DNA of 64,000 nt. Source: CAWDPQ01 sp963804245 (GTDB lineage: Bacteria > Acidobacteriota > Vicinamibacteria > Vicinamibacterales > 2-12-FULL-66-21). A program made the position numbers and the translations under genes. A model generated the notes under the pieces. It saw nothing but the letters and a program-made list of their open reading frames with translations. It searched no databases and was not told the origin of the DNA. The DNA is taken from the NCBI GenBank assembly GCA_963804245.1, contig CAWDPQ010000010.1, positions 62,001 to 126,000 on the forward strand, written 5' to 3'. This document shows, one piece after another, positions 1-7,548 of this stretch. The stretch's first letter is position 1, and the number at the start of each line of letters is the position of its first letter.

Positions 1-364
1 CCCCACTCTGCGCCGGTCAACTCGGCCAGCCGCTTTCCGGCCGCGGCCATCAGCTCGTCCATCTGGACGTATTGCTGGTTGGCGAGCGTCTTGGCGGCGC
101 GCACTTCCGGCTGCTCCATGGACCCGCCAATCACCGTGATCGTGCCCCGGCAGTTGATGAACGGCCTGACACCGAGCGATTCGTAGATTTTCGGCCCGAT
201 TTCCACGGCTCCCGGGTGCGGCAGCGCCGGTGCCGCGGCGGACGCCTCGACTCGTGGGGACGGAAGGAGGTGCCGAGACCCAGGAGGCCGGCAACTCTGA
301 ACACCTCGCGCCGGCTCAGCCCGCGCAGTCGCTCCGAGGACCAGCTATCGAAACGCTTCAGCAT
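1..364 (-). pseudogene. SelA-like PLP-dependent enzyme, 5' part, frameshifted and cut by window edge
   Basis: The start at 364 has a good ribosome site (GGAGG about 9 bases upstream) and opens a twin-arginine leader with LSRREVFRVAGLLGLG. That frame then turns into arginine-rich nonsense. A second frame, open from about position 285 to the window edge, reads VEIGPKIYESLGVRPFINC and continues with MEQPEVRAAK and QYVQMDELMAAAGKRLAELT. This is the N-terminus of the SelA-like PLP family (TIGR01437 type, which includes D-glucosaminate ammonia-lyase DgaE); it is not true selenocysteine synthase. Joining the frames needs one missing base (or two extra) between about 250 and 285. In other bacteria this family neighbours EF_0837-type amidohydrolases, as it does here. 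The catalytic lysine lies beyond the window. It is broken as written, but may be an indel error. Confidence 0.72.
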
Positions 365-445
365 AACGACCTCCGTGCCGCTGAAACCGGGACACGCAGC
401 GTCGCGCAACGTAAACGACACTCGGCGAGTTAATCTACCGGGGTT

Positions 446-470
446 CCTGAGGGGGGTCTACCTCCTCAGG
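446..470. other. Short inverted repeat between divergent genes
   Basis: CCTGAGG at 446-452 is the exact reverse complement of CCTCAGG at 464-470, with an 11-base spacer. It lies between the divergent SelA-like gene and the first amidohydrolase, so it could be an operator or a leader hairpin. There is no T-run to make it a terminator. Confidence 0.35.
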
Positions 471-518
471 TCGCAAAGATCAGCAATCAGGTCGCGACAC
501 CAGTGCTGATTTTTGCGA
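471..518. promoter_or_regulatory. Operator-like 15-bp inverted repeat upstream of the amidohydrolase pair
   Basis: TCGCAAAGATCAGCA (471-485) pairs with TGCTGATTTTTGCGA (504-518) with one mismatch and an 18-base spacer. Almost the same 15-mer recurs at 3431-3445, ahead of the TonB receptor. A sequence shared upstream of two transcription units of the same locus suggests a common regulator. The regulator itself is not identified. Confidence 0.45.
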
Positions 519-585
519 CGCCACGAATAGACGCCACCCCGCCGTTGATGTAACCGTTCCCCAGCCAATCCCCCGGAGGTTCATC

Positions 586-1950
586 GTGCGCGTCTTTTTC
601 ATATCTATCTGTCTCCTCGGCGTGGCGGGCTCGGCCTCGGCGCAGGACTACGACCTGCTCCTCAAAGGAGGGCACGTCATCGATGCTCGTAACAACCTGA
701 GCGCCGTACGAGATGTGGCGATCAAGGACGGGAAGGTCGCGGCCATCGCCGCCGACATCCCGGCCGCCCAGGCCTTCAAAACGGTCGACGTCAAGGGCCT
801 CTACGTCACTCCCGGCCTCATCGACCTTCACGCCCACACGTACAGGCCCACTTTTGGCCGGGGGTTCACCGCCGAGAACCAGGCCGTCTACCCGGACGGC
901 TTCAGCTTCCGCAATGGCGTGACGACGCTCGTCGATCCGGGCGGGTCCGGCTGGCGCAACTTCGAGGACATGAAGGACAAGATCATCGACCGCTCCCGGA
1001 CTCGGGTCTTCGCCATGATCAACATCATCGGCCTCGGCCAGGCGGGCGGGAAGTACGAGCAGGACCTCAACGACATGGAGGTCAAGCCGACCGCCGACAT
1101 GGCGCTCAAATACAAGGGCACCATCGTCGGCGTCAAGAGCGCGCACTATTCGGGGCCGGAGTGGGATCCGTTCACGCGCGCGGTCGAGGTAGGGAAGATC
1201 GCGAACATTCCGGTGATGGTCGATTTCGGCAGCAGCCGCCCCGAACGCCCGCTGTACGACCTGCTCAACAAAGTGTTCAGACCCGGTGACATTTTCACGC
1301 ACGTCTACGGTGGCAACCGCGGCGAACAGGATCCGAAGACGCTCGGGCCCAGTCAGGCGCTCATCGACGGGCGGAAGCGCGGCGTGCTCTTCGACGTCGG
1401 CCACGGCGGTGGCAGCTTTCGATGGAGAGTCGCCGTGCCCTTGATGAAAGCGGGATTTCTGCCGGACACGATGTCCACCGACCTGCACACGCGCAGCATG
1501 AACGCCGGCCTCAAGGACATCCTCAATCTGATGAGCAAGTTCCTCGCGATGGGTATGCCTCTCGACAAGGTGATTGCGGCCAACACGTGGAACGCCGCCC
1601 GCGCCATCAAGCAGGAGCAGCTGGGGAATCTCTCGGTCGGTGCCGTCGCGGACGTCGCGGTGTTGAGAGTCGAGAAAGGGAGTTTCGGATTCTCCGATCA
1701 GCACGGCGCGCGTTTGAAAGGCACCGAGCGGCTGCGATGCGAGATGACGCTGCGAGACGGCAAGGTCGTGTACGACTTGAACGATCTGACCGGTGAGGAC
1801 TGGGACAAGTTGCCGGCCGACTATCGCGGCCTCGGCGATCCGCGCTGGGATGGCATCAGCGAAGGGGGCGGGGGGCGTGGCGGTCGCGGCGGTGGACGCG
1901 GCGAGGGTCGTGGACGTGGCGAGGGCCGCGGGCGCGGCGCGGGGCAGTAG
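586..1950 (+). CDS. Exported EF_0837-type amidohydrolase (dihydroorotase-like), copy 1
   Basis: 454 residues, GTG start preceded by CGGAGGTT. A Sec signal peptide ends at ASAQ (about residue 20). It has the dihydroorotase-like amidohydrolase fold: LIDLHAHT (H82, H84), a probable carboxylated lysine in VGVKSAH (about K184), histidines in THVYGG (about 239) and FDVGHGG (about 273), and aspartate in STDLHT (about 299), which gives a binuclear metal site. The family is the poorly characterised EF_0837/AHA_3915 group (TIGR03583), often next to SelA-like PLP enzymes as here. The substrate is unknown; hydrolysis of a cyclic amide or an N-acyl amino compound is inferred. The last ~30 residues (encoded at about 1860-1947) are an unusual Gly/Arg-only tail absent from the second copy. 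It is followed after 27 bases by that copy. Confidence 0.85.
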   Translation: MRVFFISICLLGVAGSASAQDYDLLLKGGHVIDARNNLSAVRDVAIKDGKVAAIAADIPAAQAFKTVDVKGLYVTPGLIDLHAHTYRPTFGRGFTAENQAVYPDGFSFRNGVTTLVDPGGSGWRNFEDMKDKIIDRSRTRVFAMINIIGLGQAGGKYEQDLNDMEVKPTADMALKYKGTIVGVKSAHYSGPEWDPFTRAVEVGKIANIPVMVDFGSSRPERPLYDLLNKVFRPGDIFTHVYGGNRGEQDPKTLGPSQALIDGRKRGVLFDVGHGGGSFRWRVAVPLMKAGFLPDTMSTDLHTRSMNAGLKDILNLMSKFLAMGMPLDKVIAANTWNAARAIKQEQLGNLSVGAVADVAVLRVEKGSFGFSDQHGARLKGTERLRCEMTLRDGKVVYDLNDLTGEDWDKLPADYRGLGDPRWDGISEGGGGRGGRGGGRGEGRGRGEGRGRGAGQ

Positions 1951-1977
1951 CAAACGTTTTTCGTCAGAGGACACACG

Positions 1978-3312
1978 ATGAAGAAAATGCTGATCACGGT
2001 AGGTTCAATGTTGTTCCTGACGTTCGCGTCGACCAGCACGACGCAGACGCCGGCGCCGGCGCCGGCCGCTCCGCAAACGAACTTTGAGTTCGACTTCCTC
2101 ATCAAGGGTGGACACGTCATCGACCCGAGGAACAAGCTCAGTGCCGTTCGCGACGTCGGCATCAAAGATGGCAAGGTCACCGCGGTTGCCGCGAACATCG
2201 CCGCAACCCGGGCCCTGAAATCGGTCGATGCCACTGGCCTCTATGTGACGCCGGGACTCGTCGACATCCACGTGCACCTGTTCGTCGGGACGAAGATGAA
2301 CGACTATGCCGGCGGCGACTGGAGTGTGTTCCCGGACGGCTTCACGCTGCGCAGCTGCGTCACCACGGTGGCCGACGCCGGCAGCCCTGGGTGGCGGAAC
2401 TTCGAGGAATACAAGACCCGGATCATCGATCCGGCGAAGACCCGGGTCACGGCATTCCTCAACATCGTCGGCGCTGGAATGGGATCGGGCCCGATCGAAC
2501 AGAACGTCGCCGACATGGAAGTGAAGCCCACCGCGGATATGGCCCTGAAGTACAAGGGCGTTATCGTCGGCATCAAGAGCGCGCATTTCACCGGAAAAGA
2601 GTGGACGCCGTACGAAAGAGCGGAAGAAGTCGGCCGCATTGCCAAGATTCCGGTGATGGTGGATTTCGGCAGCAATGTCAGAGCGGGTCGCACGCTGGCC
2701 GACCTGCTGACCAAGTACTTCCGTCCCGGCGACATCCTGACGCACATGTACGGCGGAAATCGTGGTGAGCAGAACCCGGATACCAAGGGCCCGAGCCAGG
2801 CAATGCTCGACGGGCGCAAGCGTGGCGTGTTCTTCGACGTCGGTCACGGCGGCTCGAGTTTTCGCTGGTCGACGGCCGTGCCGTTGATGAAGGCGGGTTT
2901 CGTTCCGGACTCCATCTCAACGGATCTGCACACGGGCAGCATGAACGCGGGGATGAAGGACATGCTGAACGTCATGGGCAAGTTCCTGGCGATGGGCATG
3001 TCGCTCGACGAAGTGATCCTGCGGTCGACATCGAACCCGGCGAAGCAGATTCAGTTGGATCAGCTGGGCCACCTGGCGGTGGGGTCGCCGGCGGATGTTG
3101 CCGTGCTCAGGCTCGAGAAAGGCAAGTTTGGATTCGTCGATCCACGCGGTGGGCGAATGGAGGCCGCGCAGAAGCTTTCGTGCGAAATGACGGTGAGAGA
3201 CGGAAAAGTGGTCTACGACCTGAACGGGTTGACAGCGGAACGTTGGGATACGGTGTCGTCCGAAGGAAGAGGCGGTGGTGATCCGAGGTGGGATGCGATC
3301 AGGCGCAGGTGA
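1978..3312 (+). CDS. Exported EF_0837-type amidohydrolase, copy 2
   Basis: 444 residues, paralogous to the preceding gene along its whole length and probably co-transcribed with it (27-base gap). The N-terminus is a Sec signal with an Ala/Pro-rich linker. Metal-site motifs are conserved: LVDIHVHL, VGIKSAHFTG, THMYGG, FDVGHGGSSF and STDLHTGS. It lacks the Gly/Arg tail of copy 1. The two copies differ near the active-site loop after the HxH motif (YRPTFGRGF in copy 1, FVGTKMNDY in copy 2), so they may accept different substrates. Periplasmic or outer-envelope location is inferred from the signal peptide. The family has no firmly established physiological substrate. Confidence 0.85.
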   Translation: MKKMLITVGSMLFLTFASTSTTQTPAPAPAAPQTNFEFDFLIKGGHVIDPRNKLSAVRDVGIKDGKVTAVAANIAATRALKSVDATGLYVTPGLVDIHVHLFVGTKMNDYAGGDWSVFPDGFTLRSCVTTVADAGSPGWRNFEEYKTRIIDPAKTRVTAFLNIVGAGMGSGPIEQNVADMEVKPTADMALKYKGVIVGIKSAHFTGKEWTPYERAEEVGRIAKIPVMVDFGSNVRAGRTLADLLTKYFRPGDILTHMYGGNRGEQNPDTKGPSQAMLDGRKRGVFFDVGHGGSSFRWSTAVPLMKAGFVPDSISTDLHTGSMNAGMKDMLNVMGKFLAMGMSLDEVILRSTSNPAKQIQLDQLGHLAVGSPADVAVLRLEKGKFGFVDPRGGRMEAAQKLSCEMTVRDGKVVYDLNGLTAERWDTVSSEGRGGGDPRWDAIRRR

Positions 3313-3430
3313 ACAATGGTCGACTCCCAATCCCGATCCCAAATGTCCGACGCGACGGGGAGGGCGCAACAGCGTGGTCGGGACGGTGACCGATACCCTT
3401 CCGCCGCATAAGGTGAGGTTGCGACTAAAG

Positions 3431-3461
3431 TGATGATCTTTGCGACGCAAATGGGTTGACA
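3431..3461 (+). promoter_or_regulatory. Promoter/operator region of the TonB receptor gene
   Basis: TGATGATCTTTGCGACGC at 3431-3448 repeats the 15-mer found as an inverted repeat at 471-518. It contains the palindrome TTGCG-A-CGCAA and is followed by a perfect -35 box TTGACA at 3456-3461. No convincing -10 box is visible, so the promoter itself is tentative. The receptor start is 74 bases further on. Confidence 0.4.
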
Positions 3462-3534
3462 TCTAGCCCCTTTGCGGCCAATGTGCGCACTACTCGCACT
3501 GTGTTGTGTCGTACGAAGGGAGGGAGGAGTTCCG

Positions 3535-6500
3535 ATGATCCGGCACGCCTTGTTCTCGCTGTCGCTGGTGCTGCTCGTCGCCGCCAGCGCAGATGCGCAG
3601 CTCGCCAACCAGACGGCGCTCGTTGGCACCGTCACGGACACCAGCCGCGCCGTCATCCCCGGCGCCTCGGTCGTTGCCGTCAACGTGGGGACAAAGGACA
3701 CCTACGAAGCGACCACCAACGACCAGGGCTACTACAACATCCAGTTCATTCGGATCGGCAGGTACGAGATCACGGTGACGCTGGCCAGCTTTCAGACCTT
3801 CAAGGCCACGGGGATCGAAGTCGGCACCAACCAGATCGTCCGTCAAGACGCCGTGTTGCAGGTTGGTGGCATGGCCGAAACTGTCACCGTCGAGGCGGCT
3901 GCCACGTTGCTCGCCACCGAGAACGCGACGGTTGCCGAAACGATCCGCCAGGAGATGGTCGCGGAGTTGCCCTTGAGCGGCGGCCGGAACGTCTGGAGCC
4001 TCGCGGGCACGACGCCGGGGGTGCTCGGCGGAACCAGCAGCTTCACTGGCGCGGGACAGCGGAACATTCAGAACAGCCTGTCGATGGACGGGATCAACTC
4101 AGCGGCCAACTTGCTGACCGCGACGAGTATGCGCCCGATCGCGGATGCGATCACCGAGGTTCAGGTTCAGACCGGCAGCACGTCCGCCGAGTACGGCTCC
4201 TACCTTGGCGTGCACGTGAACGTCGTCAGTAAGAGCGGCACGAACCAGGCGCACGGAAACCTCTACGAGTTCCTGCAGCACGACTCGTTTGCCGCACGTC
4301 AATACTTCGAGGATCGAAGCACGCCGGCCAACCCGCGGCGCCGTGACCAGTTTGGATTTCAGACAGACGGCCCGGTGTTCATTCCGAGGCTCTACGACGG
4401 CCGGAACCGCACCTTCTTCATGGCGGCCTATGAAGGCGTCCGCGAGGAGGAAACGACGACGTCGATTTCATCGGTGCCGACGGCGCTGATGCGGCAGGGA
4501 AACTTCAGCGAAGTCAGCACGGCGATCCGCAACCCGTTCACGAATCAGGCGTTCCCCGGCAACGTCATCCCCGCCGGGCAGATCTCGGCGCAGGCGTTAC
4601 GGATCATCGAGTACTACCCGCTGCCGAACCGGCCCGGGACAGCATCGAACCTGGTTTCCACGGGGCAGAACATCGACGAGACCGATCAGTTTCTAACGCG
4701 CGTCGATCAGAACATCGGGAACAAAGCACGCCTCTACGTCCGGTACAACTGGCAGGATCAGTTCGATCAGAGCATCGGCGCCATTCCCGTGGCGGGCGGC
4801 GGCGGCCCGAACACCAACTACAACACGCTGGTGGCGTATACCCATACCTTCTCGTCGCGTCTCGTGAATGACTTCCGCGTCGGGTATCACAGCGTCTACG
4901 ACGACAGCCTGAACTACTTCGCCATGAACGGCATCACCGACGCCGGAGCTGCGTTGGGCATTCCAGGATTCGACGGTGACGTCCGCTACGACAATCCCGG
5001 CATCCCGCTCTTCACCGTCACCGGTTTCAGCGGCTTTGGCGGCGGCGGCACGAACTGGTATCAGTTCGACAAGACCACCCAGTTCTCGAACGTTCTCGCC
5101 TACACGACCGGGTCGCACAACATCCGGACCGGCTTCGATGCGCGGCGCCTCGAGACCGGACGCCGCGCCGCGAACAACCCACGCGGGTCGTTCACGTTCA
5201 CCGGCGAAATGACCGGGTACTCGGTGGCGGATCTGATGCTCGGGCTGCCGCGCACGGTGACGACCCCGCTCGATCAGCTTCAGGGCCACGTCGGCGGATG
5301 GCGCTCGGGGTACTTCATCAACGACAACTGGCAGGTCACGCGAAACCTGACGCTGAACCTCGGGATTCGCTACGAGTACCACACGCCGGTCTCGACGCTC
5401 GAAGGGTTCGCGTCGATGCTCAACGCGGAGCAGACCGGGCTGATTCCGACGAGCTTCCCCGCGAAAGGCTTCCAGTTCCACGAGCCGAACAAGAAGGACT
5501 GGGCGCCGCGAGTCGGCATGGCCTATCGCCTCGGCGAGAAGACCGTGCTGCGATCGGGGTTCGGGATCTACTACAACCCGAACCAGATGAACACGTTTAC
5601 GTTCCTCACGAACAACCCTCCGCTGTCGCCGGAGTTCACGTTCCAGTCGCTGCCGAGCAGTCCGACTTTGTCGCTGTCCAACCCGTTTGGCGTTGTCGGC
5701 CCCGGTGGACCTCCGAACGTCACGTCGCCGAACCGGCACCTCCCCAACGCGCGCAAGGATCAGTGGAGCTTCGACGTGCAGCGTGAGCTGTGGAAAACCG
5801 GAGCGCTGGACATCCAGTACCTGGGTTCGCACACCACCAACCTGGATCGGAGCTTCTTCGTGAACACTCCAGCGCCGGGTGCCGGGGCGATGGACGCGCG
5901 CAGGCCGAACCAGAACTTCCGCGTCATTCGCTTGATCCAGAACGACCTGTACGCCGATTACCACTCCCTGAGCTTCATCCTGCGGCAGCGCACGTGGCAT
6001 GGGCTGCAGATGAACGCGCACTATACCTGGTCGCGCACGCGCGACGTCGGCACCAACTCGAACGGCGGCTCGAGCCAGAACCCCGGCGTCGATCCGCACA
6101 CACAGATCGAGGTTGATTACGGCATCGCCGACTGGGACGTGCCGCATCGCTTCGTTGCGAGCTACATCTACGACGTGCCCTTCTTCAGGGAATCGGACAA
6201 CGCGTTTCTCCGCTACGCGCTCGGCGGATGGCAGGTCGCGGGCGTGACGACGCTCGAGAGCGGCCGGCCGTTCGGCCTCACGATCCAGGGCGACCGGGCG
6301 AACACCGGCATCGGCAGCCAGCGCCCGGATCTCGTCGGAGCGATTCCGGAGCTCTCGTGCCAGAGCAATCCGACGGGCCCTGGGCTTATCAACTGCATCG
6401 ACGCGAGCGCGTTCGCGCAGCCGGCGCAATTCACCTACGGCAACGCGCCGCGCAACCTGCTCCGCGGGGCGGGGGACATCATCACGGATCTGTCGCTGTC

Positions 6501-6678
6501 GAAGAACTTTCCGCTCGCCGGGCGGGCGCGCTTCCAGATCCGGGCGGACATCTTCAATTTCTTCAACCGCGTGGGCTTCGGCAACCCGAACGGCGGGTTC
6601 GGGACGGCGAACTTCGGGCGGATTACAAGCGCCGACTCAATGCGGCGCATGGAGCTGGGCGGCAAGATCATTTTCTAG
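3535..6678 (+). CDS. Oar-like TonB-dependent outer-membrane receptor
   Basis: 1047 residues from the ATG at 3535, which follows GGGAGGAG; the longer reading frame upstream lacks a ribosome site. A Sec signal (about 22 residues, ending ADAQ) is followed by a carboxypeptidase-regulatory-like beta-sandwich (about 25-105, GTVTDTSRAVIPGASV), a plug domain (about 120-230, SMDGINSAANLL) and a long beta-barrel ending in aromatic KIIF, as expected for BAM insertion. These receptors usually import large or complexed nutrients with TonB energy. Its position directly after the amidohydrolases, and the shared upstream 15-mer, suggest it brings in their substrate (inference). The C-terminal 22 residues are almost identical to those of the remnant at 7332-7469. 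Confidence 0.9.
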   Translation: MIRHALFSLSLVLLVAASADAQLANQTALVGTVTDTSRAVIPGASVVAVNVGTKDTYEATTNDQGYYNIQFIRIGRYEITVTLASFQTFKATGIEVGTNQIVRQDAVLQVGGMAETVTVEAAATLLATENATVAETIRQEMVAELPLSGGRNVWSLAGTTPGVLGGTSSFTGAGQRNIQNSLSMDGINSAANLLTATSMRPIADAITEVQVQTGSTSAEYGSYLGVHVNVVSKSGTNQAHGNLYEFLQHDSFAARQYFEDRSTPANPRRRDQFGFQTDGPVFIPRLYDGRNRTFFMAAYEGVREEETTTSISSVPTALMRQGNFSEVSTAIRNPFTNQAFPGNVIPAGQISAQALRIIEYYPLPNRPGTASNLVSTGQNIDETDQFLTRVDQNIGNKARLYVRYNWQDQFDQSIGAIPVAGGGGPNTNYNTLVAYTHTFSSRLVNDFRVGYHSVYDDSLNYFAMNGITDAGAALGIPGFDGDVRYDNPGIPLFTVTGFSGFGGGGTNWYQFDKTTQFSNVLAYTTGSHNIRTGFDARRLETGRRAANNPRGSFTFTGEMTGYSVADLMLGLPRTVTTPLDQLQGHVGGWRSGYFINDNWQVTRNLTLNLGIRYEYHTPVSTLEGFASMLNAEQTGLIPTSFPAKGFQFHEPNKKDWAPRVGMAYRLGEKTVLRSGFGIYYNPNQMNTFTFLTNNPPLSPEFTFQSLPSSPTLSLSNPFGVVGPGGPPNVTSPNRHLPNARKDQWSFDVQRELWKTGALDIQYLGSHTTNLDRSFFVNTPAPGAGAMDARRPNQNFRVIRLIQNDLYADYHSLSFILRQRTWHGLQMNAHYTWSRTRDVGTNSNGGSSQNPGVDPHTQIEVDYGIADWDVPHRFVASYIYDVPFFRESDNAFLRYALGGWQVAGVTTLESGRPFGLTIQGDRANTGIGSQRPDLVGAIPELSCQSNPTGPGLINCIDASAFAQPAQFTYGNAPRNLLRGAGDIITDLSLSKNFPLAGRARFQIRADIFNFFNRVGFGNPNGGFGTANFGRITSADSMRRMELGGKIIF

Positions 6679-6684
6679 CTTAGA

Positions 6685-6707
6685 TCCGGGGGGCTTCGCC
6701 CCCCGGA
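6685..6707. terminator. GC-only hairpin after the TonB receptor
   Basis: TCCGGGGGG (6685-6693) pairs perfectly with CCCCCCGGA (6699-6707) around a CTTCG loop. It lies just after the receptor stop, between convergent genes. There is no U-run, so it is either a factor-assisted terminator or one of the dispersed palindromic repeats seen elsewhere in the window. Confidence 0.5.
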
Positions 6708-6784
6708 CCCCCTTACGCCGTCGCTCGCGGGGGCCCCGTGCCCCGCTCCGCTCCGGCGGGCGCGCCCGTGGCGCGCCTAATCCC

Positions 6785-7285
6785 TCAGTCGACGTAGGCG
6801 ATGCAATCCACCTGCAGCAGCGAACGCTGCAGCGTGACACCCGCGAAGCTGCGGACGGGCCGGGGCGAAGGGAAGTAGCGATTGAAGACCTCGTTCATCC
6901 CGTCCCAGTTCTTGTTCGGGTCGACGAGCGAGACGTGCACCTTGAGTACGTTCGCCATGGAGGAGCCGGCACCCTCGAGACGTGTCTTCATGATCTCGAG
7001 GGCGTCGGCCATCTGCTGACGCACGTCGCCCGGCCCCTCGGGGCGGCGTTCCGGATACCATCCGCCGATGCCGCCCATGAAGAGCAGATGGCCGGAGCGA
7101 AGCACGCCGCCTACGTTTTCTTTCTTGGGCGTCCATGAGGATGCTGCGCCGGCTGCCGCCTCTTTCGCCGCCTGCGGCGACGCGCCGTGAACGGCGCCCT
7201 GCGCGGCACCCGCACCCGTCATTCCCGCGAATACCCCGCGCAGCAGCTCGCGGCGGGATCTCAGCCTCGTCGTGCGTTCCATCAT
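6785..7285 (-). CDS. Tat-exported RidA (YjgF/YER057c/UK114) family protein
   Basis: 166 residues from the first of two adjacent ATGs; AGGAG lies 6 bases upstream. The leader RLRSRRELLRGVFAGM is a twin-arginine signal. The mature part is a full RidA domain: GHLLFMGGIGG, DVRQQMADALEIMKTRLEGA, VLKVHVSLVDPNKNW and RPVRSFAGV, whose arginine corresponds to the catalytic arginine that hydrolyses enamines and imines. RidA proteins are normally cytosolic and clear 2-aminoacrylate made by PLP dehydratases. An exported form beside an exported PLP lyase (7549-8796) suggests that this chemistry happens in the periplasm here (inference). It is convergent with the TonB receptor. Confidence 0.85.
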   Translation of the reverse strand: MMERTTRLRSRRELLRGVFAGMTGAGAAQGAVHGASPQAAKEAAAGAASSWTPKKENVGGVLRSGHLLFMGGIGGWYPERRPEGPGDVRQQMADALEIMKTRLEGAGSSMANVLKVHVSLVDPNKNWDGMNEVFNRYFPSPRPVRSFAGVTLQRSLLQVDCIAYVD

Positions 7286-7331
7286 GTGCGCTCCTGCTTC
7301 TGTGAATGAATCCCACTCTAGAGAACGTGTT

Positions 7332-7469
7332 ATGTGTGCTGTCTCTCGGCGCTGCTGGTTCTTGCCGTCATGCTCTTGTCCGCCGACTCCGCATCGGCGC
7401 AACTTCGGACGCATTACGTCGGCCGCTTCGATGCGAAGGATTGAGCTTGGTGGGAGATTAATCTTCTAG
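7332..7469 (+). pseudogene. Remnant of an Oar-like TonB receptor, internally deleted
   Basis: The last 22 codons read NFGRITSAASMRRIELGGRLIF, nearly identical to the C-terminus of the receptor at 3535-6678. Immediately upstream, in another frame, is a signal-peptide-like stretch LSALLVLAVMLLSADSASAQ ending at a cleavage site. The ~1000 codons between the signal peptide and the barrel end are missing, leaving only the two gene ends fused out of frame. It is non-functional as written. A divergent RidA gene starts 47 bases before it. Confidence 0.7.
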
Positions 7470-7494
7470 ATCGGGAGGTCAGGAGAAAACGTTT

Positions 7495-7525
7495 CGAGGT
7501 CAGGAGGTTGATCCCCCTGACCTCG
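7495..7525. terminator. Hairpin between converging remnant and PLP-enzyme gene
   Basis: CGAGGTCAGG (7495-7504) and CCTGACCTCG (7516-7525) form a perfect 10-bp stem with an 11-base loop, followed by ATCTTTGT. It lies between a plus-strand remnant and the minus-strand gene ending at 7549, so it can terminate either direction. The surrounding GATCAGGAG-like phrases belong to the intergenic repeat pattern described in the findings. Confidence 0.55.
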
Positions 7526-7548
7526 ATCTTTGTACAGTCTCCTGATCT

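Noticed and set aside
1..364. True selenocysteine synthase (selA) that would support the selenoprotein
   Set aside because: The visible N-terminus (IYESLGVRPFINC...) and the Tat leader fit the SelA-like PLP family; real SelA is cytosolic. Selenocysteine machinery must be sought elsewhere.
7332..7469. Genuine small secreted peptide gene
   Set aside because: The signal-like stretch and the conserved end are in different frames, and the end is an obvious TonB receptor C-terminus.
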